Of a stretch of DNA of 64,000 nt, positions 1-12,250 are shown in pieces (position 1 is the stretch's first letter; each line of letters opens with the position of its first letter). The position numbers and the translations under genes are program-made. Below the pieces are notes generated by a model that saw nothing but the letters and a program-made list of their open reading frames with translations, searched no databases and was not told where the DNA came from. The stretch covers positions 87,744,840 to 87,808,839 of the forward strand of contig CM043971.1 in assembly GCA_014529385.2 (NCBI GenBank), in the 5' to 3' direction. The DNA comes from Adiantum capillus-veneris. Taxonomy: Eukaryota > Streptophyta > Polypodiopsida > Polypodiales > Pteridaceae.

Positions 1-2990
1 GCATCACTTCATGTGTCTCCAAACAAGGAGTGGTTTACCTCTTATGTGACCACTAAAGATCATGTTCGGCTAGGCAATGGGCACACATGTGAGATCTTAG
101 GTGTTGGAGATGTACAATTGAAGTTTCAGAATGGCTCTTCTTTCACGCTGAAGAATGTGAGACATGTTCCCGCAATTACAAAGAGCTTGATCAGCACAGG
201 TTTACTTGATGATGCTGGCTACGTCACCACTTTTGGACAGAACATGTGGAAGATATCCAAGGGTTCTATGACAATAGCACATGGAGTAAAGTCTGGAGGA
301 CTTTACATGATTTATGTCTCAAATGTCTCTAAAAATGTAATCCATGTAACCGAGCAACCGAACGTTTCATTGTGGCATAGCCGGGAATGGAAATCTTGTC
401 TCGTTCTGGTTATTTTCCTGGCTTTTCATTTAATGATTTTGAATTCTGTGAACATTGTCTGTATGGTAAGCAAACACAGCAGCCACATAAGCATAGAAGT
501 AGTAGAAGAGATACACAGTTGGCACTTGTTCATAGTGATTTGTGTGGACCTATGCCTAACCTATCTCTAGGGGGAGCTTCTTACTTTATGACATTTATAG
601 ATGATTACTCGAGGAAAGTATGGGTTTACTTTCTCAAGCACAAGGATGAAGCGTTTTCAAAACGTTTGTGACACTTGTGGAGAACCAGAGTGGCAAGAAG
701 CTTAAATGCTTACGCACTGACAATGGTGGAGAGTATGTTTCAAAGGCCTTTCAGGACTTTTGTGAGTCAAAAGGTATAAAACGTGAACTTACTGCTCCTT
801 ACAATCCTCCTCAAAATGGTGTTGCTGAGAGGATGAATAGGACCATACAAGAGAAGGTCAGAAGTATGTTGTCTAATGCACAGCTGCCAAATGGGTTTTG
901 GGCTGAAGCTATATCAACAGCTGTTCATCTTGTAAATAGATCTCCTAGCAAGGTTTTGCAGAAGGATTCAGTGCCAGAGATGGTATGGTCAGGCAAAATG
1001 CCCTCATACAAGCATCTCAAAGTCTTTGGCTGTGAGGCATATACTCACGTTCCAAAGGAATTTAGGAACAAACTTGAGCCAAAGAGTAGAAAGTGCATCT
1101 TTCTAGGCTATGGTAATTCTGGTGAGATGGGGTACAGACTTTGGGATCCCGAATCCAGAAAGGTTGTCCGCGGCAATGATGTTCACTTTAATGAATCCAA
1201 ATATCATTCTAAACCAGAGAGGGTTGAGGAGATTAGAAGAGTTGTCTTCCAAGAAGATGGACCTGCACGTGCAAGACAAAATGTCAGGGCTCAAGAGGAG
1301 CAAGGACAGGATAGAGTGGAACCACAGGTTGTGGCTGGAGCCTGAGCCACCTATTGTGCGTAGATCTGGACGTGTCACGCGACCTCCTGATAGGTTTGTT
1401 CCATCTATGAACTATGTCATGTTGACTGATTGCAATGAGCCTTCATGTTACAAGGAAGCAGTGCAAATGAAGGACTCCGGGAATTGGCAATTGGCCATGC
1501 AGTCAGAGATGACAGCTCTGCATAAAAACCAGACATGGAAGCTAGTTAAATTACCACGGGGCAAAAAGGCTCTACCCTGTAAATGGGTTTACAGGTATAA
1601 GATCACCGCTCATGATAGTCAGCCAAAGTACAAAGCAAGGCTTGTTGCCAAGGGCTTTAAGCAAGAACAAGGCATTGACTTTGATGAAGTCTTCTCTCCG
1701 GTGGTCAAGATGACTACATTGAGATGCTTTCTTGCATTGGTTGCCATATTAGATTTGGTGTTGCACCAAATGGATGTCAAGACAACGTTCTTGCATGGTG
1801 ATTTAGATGTGGAAATTTACATGCAGCAGCCAGAAGGGTTTGTTGAGAAAGGCAAGGAAGATTGGGTATGCCAGTTGTTAAAGAGTCTTTATGGCTTAAA
1901 ACAATCACCGAGGGCATGGTACCATAAATTCCACAAGTTTATGCTTTCTCAAGGCTACAAACGTAGTGAGTTTGATCACTGTCTATATACAAAGAAGGCT
2001 AAGGATGGCAGTTGGCTGATCCTTATTTTGTATGTGGATGACATGTTGATTGCTGGCAAGCACTTGGAAGAAATTTCAGCTTTGAAGTCAAAGATGGCAA
2101 AATCGTTTGACATGAAAGACATGGGTGAGGCAAGTCATATACTTGGTATGCGCATTGAGAGAGATAGATCAAAGAAGTTGATTTGGTTATCTCAAACAGA
2201 GTATATTGACAAGGTTTTGCAACGTTTCAATATGGAGAAGGGAAAGGCACTGAGTGTTCCATTGCCACCATATGTGAAACTTAGCAAACAAGATTGTCCT
2301 GTGTCTGAGGAAGAACATGCTGAAATGGATAAGATTCCATATGCGTCTCCAGTGGGTAGTTTGATGTATGCAATGATTGCTACTCGCCCAGACATTGCAT
2401 TTGCAGTGGGAGTAGTAAGTCGATACATGTCAAACCCAGGCAAGAAACATTGGGAGGTAGTGAAAGAAATATTGAGATACCTGAAAGCTACAAAGAGTAT
2501 GCGTATATGCTATGGGATTCAGGAGCTAAGTGTAAAGGGTTTTACAAACTCAGATTATGCAGGTGACTTAGACAACCGAAGGTCTACGTCAGGGTATGTC
2601 TTTACATTGGCTGGTGGAGCAGTATCATGGCGTTCTAGATTACAAGATTGTGTTACTCAGTCTACTACAGAGGCTGAATATGTTGCAGCATCAGAGGCAT
2701 GCAAAGAATCAATTTGGCTTAATCGACTAGTAACAGATTTGGGAATCAAAGAAGAGATGCCTGTGTTATATTGTGATAGTCAAAGTGCTATACAATTGGC
2801 TCGCAATCCAGTTTATCACTCAAAGACAAAGCATGTGGATGTGAAGTATCATTTCATCAGGGAAATGCTTGAGGATAAGCAACTTCAGCTTGTCAAAGTT
2901 CACACCACAGAAAATCCTGCTAATCTACTTACAAAAGGACTTCCCTCAGAGAGCTTTGCGCATTTTCGCAAGCAGTTAGGTGTAGGGTAG
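1..2990 (+). pseudogene. Copia-1 pol remnant (protease-integrase-RT-RNase H)
   Basis: The first codons read A-S-x-H-V-S-P, the residues just after the protease DSG triad. Integrase shows LVHSD, LRTDNGGEY and NGVAERMNR, so its D, D, E triad is present. RT contains ILYVDDMLIAG near 2029-2061, and RNase H runs from about 2540 to 2900. Comparison with Copia-2 locates three breaks. Near 383 the zinc-finger stretch LGHMSKK is lost. Near 655 seven bases are missing between two GTTT repeats. Near 1337 one G is inserted. The first RNase H aspartate is replaced (FTNSDYAGD against FTDSDYAGD in Copia-2). The last long frame ends at a TAG at 2988-2990. Confidence 0.92.
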
Positions 2991-3067
2991 TACATCACTT
3001 CTCTACATCTCTTGTATAGTAGCTTCTCTCACACTTAAAGTACCACATTGGACTTTAAGTGGGAGGT

Positions 3068-3259
3068 TGTTGGGGTATAAAGCCCAATGTGGTCGCCCAG
3101 GTAAGTGGGCGGGCCGCCAGGTATGTACACATATTCTTTTGTAAAAACCTAATAAGAACTCACTATGCTCTACACATTACAGTAGAGTGAGTTCACCATA
3201 TCGTCGTGCTCTTCTTCTCGCACTCTCTCTCGCGTCGCACTTCCGCTCGTACTCCTTCA
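3068..3259 (+). repeat. Copia-1 3' LTR
   Basis: A 192-bp LTR begins TGTTGGGG and ends CTCCTTCA, so it has TG...CA termini. It is directly preceded by the purine-rich tract AAGTGGGAGGT (3057-3067), the expected plus-strand primer site. It matches both LTRs of Copia-2 (37895-38083 and 41759-41950, there reversed). Confidence 0.93.
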
Positions 3260-3532
3260 AGACACAGGTATGTGCCTTACCATTTGCACAAAGCGATTCA
3301 TCTTTGAGATTGTTGGGAGCAAACGTGTTTTGCAGCCCATCGCCAACAAGTATTGACAGTCACAATTTTGATATCGAAGTGAACGATACAAGGATAAGCG
3401 ATGACTTTATTTTGCTAGTCCACCGGACTGATGTTACCACAGTTGCTTAGCGGTTGTGTGCATTGTTGTTGTTTTTTATTATGTTTGGAAATAATGAAAC
3501 TAATTGTTGAATCTTGTGTTCACTGCAGGAGG

Positions 3533-3823
3533 ATGGAGCAATGCGATAAAAACCAGCTGCTGGGATTGGATGACACACATGCAGAAGACTCTTTCGCTGC
3601 TATTGAAGACGAGCGTGTTGATAGGATGCATAAGACATTGATTGGAGTTTTGAGGGAGCTCATGGGGGATGACACCACCAGCCATCATTCTCTGCGGTCA
3701 GATCTTCTTGGTGTTGTGCGTAGTTTAAAAGACACCATCGACAATTATGCTATCAATGTTGCTAATGTCCAGGTCATCAAATTAGAAGAGCAGATTTGTA
3801 CATTGCAAAAAGAAATTGCATAG
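3533..3823 (+). CDS. Hypothetical 96-residue coiled-coil-like ORF
   Basis: An ATG-initiated frame of 96 codons starts shortly after a possible splice acceptor (CACTGCAG at 3521-3528). The product is acidic and its C-terminal half has leucine/isoleucine heptad-like spacing ending LEEQICTLQKEIA. I recognise no family. It may be an exon of an unidentified gene or part of an old transposon, since it sits directly downstream of Copia-1. No promoter or partner exon could be identified. Confidence 0.2.
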   Translation: MEQCDKNQLLGLDDTHAEDSFAAIEDERVDRMHKTLIGVLRELMGDDTTSHHSLRSDLLGVVRSLKDTIDNYAINVANVQVIKLEEQICTLQKEIA

Positions 3824-4439
3824 CTTAAGACTCAACTAAACAAGCTGAATGCAATAATCTGCAGGTTGTCAAATGCGCTCAGTAGGGCACATATCTCATG
3901 TATGATAGGCTGAATTTTTGGATTGAAAGAACCATCTCCCATGTTGGTAGATCACCTGCCTTTTGCTTTGTGCATATACCGAGCATCAAGATCTATTTTG
4001 AATGTTATTTTGTCCTCATCAACATAAATACAATGATTCTCCTATGTATAATACATCTGTGTGTGAAGCACACTTTTAAAATCAAGTCAGCTACTTCTAT
4101 TTGAAAAATCCAGTCCCAGCATCGTGCATCTGGTTGCAAAAACTGCCTTTCGAGCACCGCATTTGATTCTCGACTCCGAGCATCTTGTGTCGTCTTGGGA
4201 AAAGCAGCATGCGAACACCGGTTCTATGAGGCCACCGAATGTGCTCTTACGTACATGGGAACCCCCTCACAAATAGTTTCTTTTTCCTTTCCAACAGGAC
4301 AGTAACAGAATCTTGTGGGTTAATTAATGGATTTGTGCATGGTAGCCCTTACTTAAAAAATTCAGTCATTGCTACGCCACTTGCCATGTTCCACTCATCA
4401 GTGTTCATTCGTTTGTCAATGGCAATAATCGTCTCCTTG

Positions 4440-4740
4440 CTTTCTTAAATTATCTATGTGAGCCTAAGCTGTTTTCATGGGCTTTTTGAAGACTTGACAG
4501 TTTCTGGCCTTCCAGACCTGTTTGAAGCAAGAAAATCTAACAATTTGAGTTATGATAAGGATCTCTTGGCTCTTGAACACCTTCCCTTCTAGGAAAAGAC
4601 CGTTCTTAATGAATCCCATCTTTCAGGTCTTTTGGACCCATTGGCAAATTTTTCTGGCTAAGCCACAAACCACCAAGCAGTCCTTAAAAGATGCAAGAGC
4701 TCTTCACTAGCTGTTCTACACTACGAACATCTATCTGCGC
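4440..4740 (-). pseudogene. LINE ORF2 C-terminal (zf-RVT) remnant, copy 1
   Basis: Read on the minus strand, fragments such as ICQWVQKT, KSQEILIITQIVRF and FKQVWKARN match the same segment of the remnants at 9700-10200 and 11680-12250. This is the region after the zinc-finger-like domain at the C-terminus of plant LINE ORF2 proteins. Stops and frame changes are present. Only the tail survives, as expected from 5' truncation during target-primed reverse transcription. Confidence 0.55.
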
Positions 4741-4745
4741 ATCGA

Positions 4746-4867
4746 GATTACTTAGGGATTTTCAAGCTTAGTGTAATTTTCACCAACAACTTATGAATAG
4801 CGTGATAGTCATATCATAGGTTACCGGTGAGAATTACACTAGGCATGAAAATCGCTAATAAGTAATC
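4746..4867. repeat. Fold-back (MITE-like) inverted repeat
   Basis: The left arm (4746-4784) and right arm (4826-4867) are imperfect reverse complements of about 40 bp. Both arms, read inward, contain GATTACTTA, GATTTTCA and AGTGTAATT. A spacer of about 41 bp separates them, so transcribed RNA would form a long hairpin. No clear target duplication was seen. It could be a small MITE or a decayed inverted duplication. Confidence 0.6.
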
Positions 4868-6500
4868 TTTCATTGTTGTGCTCAAGGAGTGCACTCACAA
4901 AAAAACCATTCATATCCTGGGCGTGTTCAAATGGTAGTAGAAAAACCCTTGAATTCACAGATTGTGAGGCAATCAAATGGCCTTTTTTTTATTGTTAAAC
5001 TAATGTTTTTTTTTATAAATTCAATCAAAACCTCTTTTCATAGGTAAAATAATTTAAATGAACCGTGTTTTATAAATTAAAATACCCTTCCTTTCCTTTT
5101 GCATGAACGTGGTACACTACCTGTTTTTTAGGTGCACTCTTGAGTTGTTGTACGTCTAAATTCTCTCCTATCCGTGCTAGCCCTAGTAGCTATGGCAACG
5201 CAAGCAAACAGAGCAAAGAAATCAGTGATGGGAGATCATCCATGTGCGCAACAACTGCGAGATGAGACAATGGAAAAATGTCGCCGCCGAACTGCAGACA
5301 AAAGTCTCATCTCTTCCCTTTTTTCTTTCCACACGTGTCATCTACCTTCTCAGTTGGCATACCTTCTAATCTTTATTCCCTGTTAACAATGGAGATCCAT
5401 TTTTTAGTGCTTAGCATGTAATTTGTCACAGACTACAAAAAAAGGCCATATGTCTAAAAATAATAGCGATTCATCTCCATAGCCTACATAACCAACTCAA
5501 ATTCTAGTTTTAGCATCTTGTTTTGATAATAGATAATCACTTTTCTTATCAAAATTTAATCTCACAACCAAGGGTATTTTGGGAATTTTGGAAAATTTGA
5601 AAGGCATTATGGGAATTTTGACAAATATTCCAGGCATTTTGGGAATTTCCATAAATTAGAGGGGTTTTTGATAATTTTCCGTGAAATAAGATAAATTTCT
5701 TTAAAATGGAAAGACTATCACTTTCTCGAGCAACTTTTCCTCTTCCACTCACTTTCCCTCTAAGAAAACAAAGCATATGTTAAGATTCCCCCAAATCAAC
5801 CCAAAAGCAAAGTTGGCACGGTTTATTTGGTATCATTGTTTGTGGGTTGCAATTTTAAACATGTATGCTCCATAGAGGTATTCCTAATGGCTGCAAGAAA
5901 AATAAAAGGCTTTCCTAATGGTTCTAATGGCTTGGAACAGGAAAGAAAATTAAGAAGAAAAACACAAACGTATAGGTGTGGCATTCAATCATTTCTATTT
6001 ATTTATATGCACAAATAGTCTTTTGACTTTCCATCTCCGTGATCTTTTCATTTCCTAAACTCACCCTTCACTTATGCACTGAGTATGTTTTGAAAGGATT
6101 TTTAATTTTTCGAGATTGGGGAGACCTAATTCGTGCGGAGATTTTTCTATCATTGCTCTCGTACTTTAACTACACTACACTACACGGCACGTCTCTGAGT
6201 CTCTCTCTCTCTCTCTCTTTCTCCACATACCGACCTCCCTTTGTTTTGCACTCAAAGCTAAGTTAGCATCTTTCAAGATTCTAGCTAACAAAGCATGTCA
6301 AAAAAAGATTATAGCAACATACTCATTCTCTGATTTGGGTGTGTCGCAAGGAGTGTCCATGTCATAGAAGATGAGACAATAGACCAGATCATTCTATTCT
6401 CAAGGTTGTAAAGAAAATGTGACAATTTTATTGCAACATAACAAATAACGCTTAGATGATTCCTTTTATTGAACCCCGTCAGTGTTCAGGAATTCCCTTT
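4868..6500. other. AT-rich spacer without recognisable gene
   Basis: No coding similarity was seen on either strand. Around 5565-5665 a short motif near GGCATTTTGGGAATTT recurs about three times with a period of roughly 30 bp. A short (CT)n run lies at about 6199-6220. Confidence 0.4.
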
Positions 6501-6509
6501 AGGGAACAT

Positions 6510-6655
6510 TCAAAGAGGAATTTCTCCAAAATTACTAACATTTTTTGCAATTTAACAATAGTTTCTTCGGTTTTCAAAGCAAATTTTCTCCTTTTCCCCT
6601 CACTTCAGTCGGCCCAAGGCTAAGCTGAGGAACATTTTTTCCAAACACTGAATCC
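6510..6655 (+). repeat. Dispersed repeat R, copy 1
   Basis: This stretch shares blocks such as TTCTCCTTTTCCCC, AAGCTGAG and ACATTTTT with the plus-strand arm at 59345-59575 and the minus-strand arm at 60298-60525. It is the same dispersed repeat in single copy. The family is unidentified and non-coding. Confidence 0.45.
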
Positions 6656-7475
6656 CAGAAACTTTTAGCGATTCTAAGTTGTCGTGTTTAGTTGACTAGA
6701 TGCAGTAGGTTAGTCAAGATTGCAAGCCTTTCCATTTGTGGAAAAGGAAAATTACTTAGTCTGGAGCATCTAAGGCCACCTTATCATAACCCAATGATCT
6801 ATAAGAGAAGGCAATCATTATAAAGAACAAAAAGATAGATGACTTCTATTATGTACATCTAGGATTCTATTAACTTGACCCAACCTTGTACTTTCCTTAC
6901 CTTTGAGATGGATAGAGAAAGTTCAAGGAAGAATAATAAGACAGGTACACTTTTCTTTTTCTATCATGTAGCACCAAATAGTATCTTTTTTGGAGGCAAG
7001 TGGTGTTGAGTAGCTCAACTTGCAATATGGGTGAAGATATAAGTAAGGTTTCTTGATGTTTTGATGTCAATTGTAAGCAAGTGTTGAGTTTTTTTAACAT
7101 TTTGTTGCCCAATGCGCACGATCCATTAGGCTAAAACGCGTTCAATTGGAGGCATTTGATAACGAGTCGTTCAACTTGCACGTATGGTGTAAGGTGGTAT
7201 CTAGGTTTTCACACTAAACCCAACACTTGTTCCTTGGGAAAAAAATGCTTTCCATAAAGCTCTTCCCACTCAAGCAAGTACCTCAATTTTTGCCAAGTTG
7301 AAATGCAGGGGAAAAGGAGGGAAACATGGGTCTATTTACGCGAATTTACTTTCAATATCTAGGAATAAAATGGGTTACTTTGTGGGTCCCTTACTCCACT
7401 TGCTCTCCACTCATTGCCACTCATTGTTGTAAAATGCAAGCAAAAGTTATTGAGCTGATGTAAAGAGCTCTTTGT

Positions 7476-7478
<3 letters not shown>

Positions 7479-7571
<93 letters not shown>
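7479..7571. repeat. (CT)n(AT)n compound microsatellite
   Basis: About 28 bp of CT repeats pass directly into about 65 bp of uninterrupted AT/TA repeats. Confidence 0.97.
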
Positions 7572-7572
<1 letters not shown>

Positions 7573-7836
7573 CTTCTATATATGGCGCTAGCAGTGCTAC
7601 AACATGCTTATCATGTAATGCCAAATGGAACTTTCATGTGTATGAACTTGTTTAAAAGGTAGACAAGAGTTCATGGTATTTCTTCCTTTTTGAAGGGGAC
7701 AAGCTTGATGAATATTCCAATTGATAGACAAAAAGCTCTTATCTTGATCTCTCTAAAGGTTGATTTGATGCCAATGAAAGTTTTGTGCCCATCACTACAT
7801 TCCTTAACTATGTATGCCTCCACATGGGTGGGTTGG

Positions 7837-7838
<2 letters not shown>

Positions 7839-7877
<39 letters not shown>
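7839..7877. repeat. (GA)n microsatellite
   Basis: An uninterrupted run of about 19 GA units. Confidence 0.97.
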
Positions 7878-7882
<5 letters not shown>

Positions 7883-8991
7883 TGAGAAAAGCCCATTGCC
7901 TTGGGTTCATGGTGTCACTCCTCGATGCATCGTCTCCACATGGAAAACAAAAGGTGTTAACCTGTCATAAGGTTCAAACCTTGGTAGCTAGATCGAGAGA
8001 TGAATAACATTGATTGTTGAGCCAATTTCTCATTTGGAAAAAAAAAGGAATTTTGGACACAAACCAAAATAAAATCTCGAGAATGTCACCATAAAAAAAG
8101 CATAAACCAAAATTAAGGCATTGGAAGATATCAATGTTCACAGAAAACCTATAAAGAGTTACAATGCACCTAATGGTTTTTGGTTTTTACTTGTGAAATA
8201 CAAATTTCTGCCATGCTCGTGACGAGCCATGACATCTTCAAAGGATCAAAGATACATTGGCTAACAGAGGAGCCACCCACCCCCACGCCAATGGATGAGC
8301 CCACACCTTTACCCATGCAGGGTAGTCATTGCGGCATATTTAAAGTTAAAGGTTAAAGGCTTGGTTTAATCCATTCACGTTGACAAAATGACCTCTCCAT
8401 TGTTGTCTTTTGGATTAGTTGAGATTGATGGTGATGCTCCTTGGTTAATTTCTTGTTTTATAAGTCCACCATTATTTGACCATGACCCCATTTTTAAGTT
8501 CAAGATGTTTATGCACCACATGTTTGTTGAGTCTTAAATCTAAAGCAAGCAACTTTGCTGTCAAGTAACGACTTTCCCTTTACCACCTTTTCATGTACCT
8601 ATCTTTTTTACCTCGATTCCCTTTGTTTTTTGTTTTTTGGCCATACTCACATATTGTGTATTAATTTAACTAAGCCAAAAAGAATTACAACAGATCCCTG
8701 CACACACCGCGACAAGGACGCAAATGCTAAACAGTGTTTGGCTTTTACTCATGTATCTCTTTTACCTCGATTCTCATCCACAAAAGCCATACAACACAAT
8801 CTCAGAATACAGAGCTCCTTGTGTACGCCATTGTTCATGATTAACTCATTTTCCCTTAAAAAATGTCTCTATTCAGAGAAAACTTTAAACTTGACACAAG
8901 AGAACCTTTTTTATGGATGGTCCACAAAGGCATGTGGGCCACAAACATTGTACAACTGCAAGCAATGTTTGAACCCAGACACACTCTATGT

Positions 8992-9013
8992 GGGGGGGGG
9001 GGGGGGGGGGGGG
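8992..9013. repeat. Poly(G) tract
   Basis: A run of 22 G residues follows TATGT. Plus-strand G runs of this length can form G-quadruplexes, and the exact length is likely to be unstable in sequencing. Confidence 0.95.
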
Positions 9014-9699
9014 TGTGGTGGTGGTTATTATACAAGGGAATTGCACGCCCGCAAATGTGGGAGGTAATGCTGGCATGATCAAAATGGTTCCTCTTGCTTT
9101 GCATGCATCATTTTACTATACACATACAATGCTTAGGCAGAAGTTGTCAATATTTTAGAGACAATGATTGAGCATAAGAGGATAACAAGAAAGGTGAGCA
9201 TAAAGTTGGAGATGCTTTTATGTGGGTTCAAAAATTCTATGTGAGAGAAAGCATCAAAGTGATTCAAGAGCAACACAAAAGTGTGAACAAGGTTAGCTAT
9301 GTGCATATGCATAGATAGTGATTTGTGTCTATCCTCCTTTTTTGTAGAATCAACGTGGCACAATGGATAGTGATTGTTTATATGTATCCTTTTCTCTTCA
9401 CTAATTACAAGCATTAATTGGGAAAATGATTAACACATTATCTTGAAGCCACAAGAAGCTCAAAGTAGAGCCTTCTTTATTGAGATGCATGATGAGTTGG
9501 GTGTCTTGTCTTAAATTATAGAAGGTGAAAACTTTGATTGAAATGGTGGGCCAATCCATTGCTTTCCTATCTATAAACACAGCCTAGCAATAGAAAGTTC
9601 TACAAATCTAAGATCAAAGACATTTATCATTGTCTCTTAGTCTCGTCAAATTGGTTCAATCCCCCTTAACAAGCTCTAGCGAAAGCAATGGCCAAAATT

Positions 9700-10200
9700 A
9701 AGGTGGATGGTGGTAACCAATAACATTGGGAAGACATAGTGGCCTCTGATGATGAAGATCTTTTTTCGGAAAGTGTTATGGCCGGCCATGCCGACAAGAG
9801 TGAAGATCTAAACCAGAGAGATCAGATCTGATAGGTGTTCGGGCTACAAAGTGGCTAGTGAGGACCTTTTGTACCTTTTCAAGGAGCGTCTGGCTATAAG
9901 TGGGCTGGCAGGGAAGATTTTCAAAAGAGTACAAAAGACCTAGAAGATTGGGTTCTCCAATAACGACCTTATCCTTAGAGGGATGGGGATGAAAAGCCAA
10001 ATGTTACTGATTTGCACCAAAATTGTTAGATTCTACTACTTTAAGCAAATATGGAAGGCTAGGAACTGCCGTGTCTTCTTTTGTGCCTACTTCTCAGAGA
10101 TCTTGCAAGAAAGCAAAGAACTAATTGTTTTAATTGGTAAAAGAAAGGATCTCGACGAATGGTATTGGGCCATCAACGTTGTTCTAATAAGTTAGGGATA
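9700..10200 (+). pseudogene. LINE ORF2 C-terminal (zf-RVT) remnant, copy 2
   Basis: The reading KSQMLLICTKIVRFYYFKQ followed by IWKARN (about 9990-10055) matches the corresponding segment of the copies at 11680-12250 and 4440-4740. Upstream bases decode with several frame breaks to a decayed zinc-finger region. A T-rich 3' flank (to about 10330) may be its 3' UTR. Confidence 0.55.
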
Positions 10201-11679
10201 GCCTGAGTCATTTGTTTGTACTTTGAACCCTCCCATGTATCTATCTGGTCATGTGAATGCCCTGGCTCAAATTGTGAGCAGGGCTAGTCTTGTGTTTTTT
10301 TTTAATATGTTTAATATAACATCACTCACTTTGGTGAGTTCTTGAAAAGAAAAGAAAAAATCCATTTTATGTGAGTCTTGGAAAAAAAAGGAATTCATTT
10401 TAATTTTTTTGCCTTGATTGGCATTTTGGCATACATATGAGACGTCTTACTACCTTGAAAATAACTTAAATTTTGGCATGCATACGTACTACGTTAACTT
10501 TAAAATTTAAAGTCCAATGAGATTCCAATCATGATTCTCATTTCAAGCGAGAAAGTTGCACTACATAATGGGATATGTAAGCACTACCTAAGAAGCTTCC
10601 CATCTAGGGTTCGGTGAAGTGAACTATCATTGCTCTGTGTAGCCTACAAGGACACGAGCAGAAGGCTCTTGGGTGCACCTGCGGTGGCAGGGCATATAGC
10701 AGGCAAGAATTGTTGGAGGTTGGTGTGTTTGGAGTGGTCGACATCGGCTCTCTTTGGGGGTGAGGGATTGGGATGCTCAACCCACTTCGACTTCGTCCCT
10801 CCTTTGTTGGTCCCCCCTTTTTTGGTGCTTGGGAGTGGTTGCCTCTCCCACCTCCTCCCGAGGAGAGCAAAGGGCGGCCAATTTGGCTTGTTTCTCCCTT
10901 CGTGGGTTTTCCTCTCATGTGGCACATGGTGGAATCCCATGTGGAAAGGGATTGGAGGTCTCTGAAAGGGCATGGCTCCCTTGATCGGTTTGTTAGGGAT
11001 TGGTGCACCTTTAGCTACCAAGTCCCTTGCTTCTTCTCCATCAAACGTTCGTCTATGTTCTCTGCAATGGAGTTCTGTTAAGTTTTTGGTTTCTTTTTGG
11101 TGGATTACTCTTGGGTGACTGGTGATGCACTGTTTGGGCTCCCCCTATTTGCGAAAATATTCAAGGTATGCTAGGTTCATTATATTATGATATGTTGAAA
11201 TCCAACGCTTTGCTATGTCATGATCTATCTTGTTTGGGAGGTGTCCTGCCCTATGGCAGAGGGCTTGCCGCCTGTGGCAACCAAGTAGGCTTATGGTGTC
11301 TATTATGTATTGTCAAGGGTGGCCGCATGTACCCCCTGTAAAGCCAATCTATGTTGATTATAGGCCCTGGTTATGTTTTACTTGTTGAGCAGTTGATGTC
11401 CTGGCTCGACACGAGTAGGACTTCGTTTGTAATTCTTTTTGGTGATGTTACTATATCAACTCAAATTTGTGAGTATTGTAAAAGAAAATTATTAATACAG
11501 TTGTATCCTCACATATTGAGTTTTTTTGGAAGAGGCTTGCCTCTATGTGAATTATCTACCTTGCAAAATTGTTGCTCCCTAATGCGTGTAGTTACAACAA
11601 AAAAAAAACCTAGTTTTATTAGAGGGCCTAGGCATTTGATACATGCACCTACAAAATAAGGTTAAGATGCCAACACACC
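10201..11679. other. Spacer, possibly LINE-derived, no gene called
   Basis: Open frames around 10604-11081 overlap on both strands and have GC-skewed, proline/glycine-rich translations with no recognisable domain. I do not call them genes. The stretch lies between two LINE tails and could be decayed LINE sequence. Confidence 0.35.
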
Positions 11680-12250
11680 AAACAAAGAATGTGTATCTCG
11701 CTCTTATGAAATCACAAGATTGGTTCTCCCCACTCAATAAACAATGGGGAAAGAATTGGCCAAAGTCAAGGTGGGAAACGATCGTCAAGAACATTTGGAG
11801 CCGTCAATGGCCGGATAGGATGAAGGTCTTCTTATGGAAGGTGCTATGGGGAGCCATGCCAACCGAAGTGAAGGTCCTTGCTAGGGGAATTGGTCCAAAT
11901 AGATGCTCGCAATGTAGAACAACTTTTGAAGATCTCTTCCACCTGTTCAAGGAGTGTCCAACAATCTGTGAACTTGCAAGCAAGATTTTCAAATGGGTCC
12001 AAAAAACCTAGAAAATAGGATTCCTTAAGAACGATGTCTTCTTGGGAGGGAAGACGTTTAAGAGTCATACACTACTCATTGCAACACAAATCGTGAGATA
12101 TTGCTATTTTAAACACATTTGAAAGGCAAGGAACGGTTGAATTTTTGAGAACTCTCTAGAGGTAGCTAAGTTTGCAGAGATAGTCAAAGAAAGCAGGGTA
12201 ACGATCATCGCCATTGAAAAGCAAAGAAACTCAGAAGAGTGAAGTAGGAC
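11680..12250 (+). pseudogene. LINE ORF2 C-terminal zf-RVT domain remnant, copy 3
   Basis: A readable frame up to 12011 contains W-x-x-x-WPDRMKVFLWKVLWGAMPTEV, then RCSQC, then EDLFHLFKECP. This is the zf-RVT signature of plant LINE ORF2 C-termini: CxxC followed by H and C, preceded by the K-x-FLW-x-L motif. After a stop at 12009-12011 the homologous tail continues with changes of frame. It is a 5'-truncated, dead copy and shares its tail with the copies at 4440-4740 and 9700-10200. Confidence 0.75.

Larger units (their letters stand above)
1..3259 (+). mobile_element. Copia-1: Ty1/copia LTR retrotransposon, 5' part outside window
   Basis: The window opens inside the protease active-site region of a Ty1/copia element and runs through integrase, reverse transcriptase and RNase H to a 192-bp 3' LTR. 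The domain order PR-IN-RT-RH is diagnostic of copia. Its LTR and protein sequence place it in the same family as Copia-2 at 37895-41950. The 5' LTR, gag and zinc knuckle lie left of position 1, so the target duplication cannot be tested; the five bases after the 3' LTR are AGACA. The element is dead, with at least three frameshifts in pol. Confidence 0.95.
6661..9690. other. Spacer with microsatellites, no recognisable gene
   Basis: No supported coding region was found. The stretch holds three simple repeats, listed separately. An isolated Pol III box-B-like sequence GGTTCAAACC occurs near 7972, but no cloverleaf or A box accompanies it. Confidence 0.4.

Noticed and set aside
7960-8000. Possible tRNA or SINE from the box-B-like GGTTCAAACC
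   Set aside because: No A box at the right distance and no foldable cloverleaf or CCA-adjacent acceptor stem was seen.
8856-9104. Frames crossing the poly(G) run, with polyglycine or polyproline
   Set aside because: Homopolymer-driven open frames on both strands, with no conserved flanks.
10604-11081. Overlapping proline- and glycine-rich frames on both strands
   Set aside because: Mutually antisense and of similar length, with no recognisable motif; composition alone explains the lack of stops.
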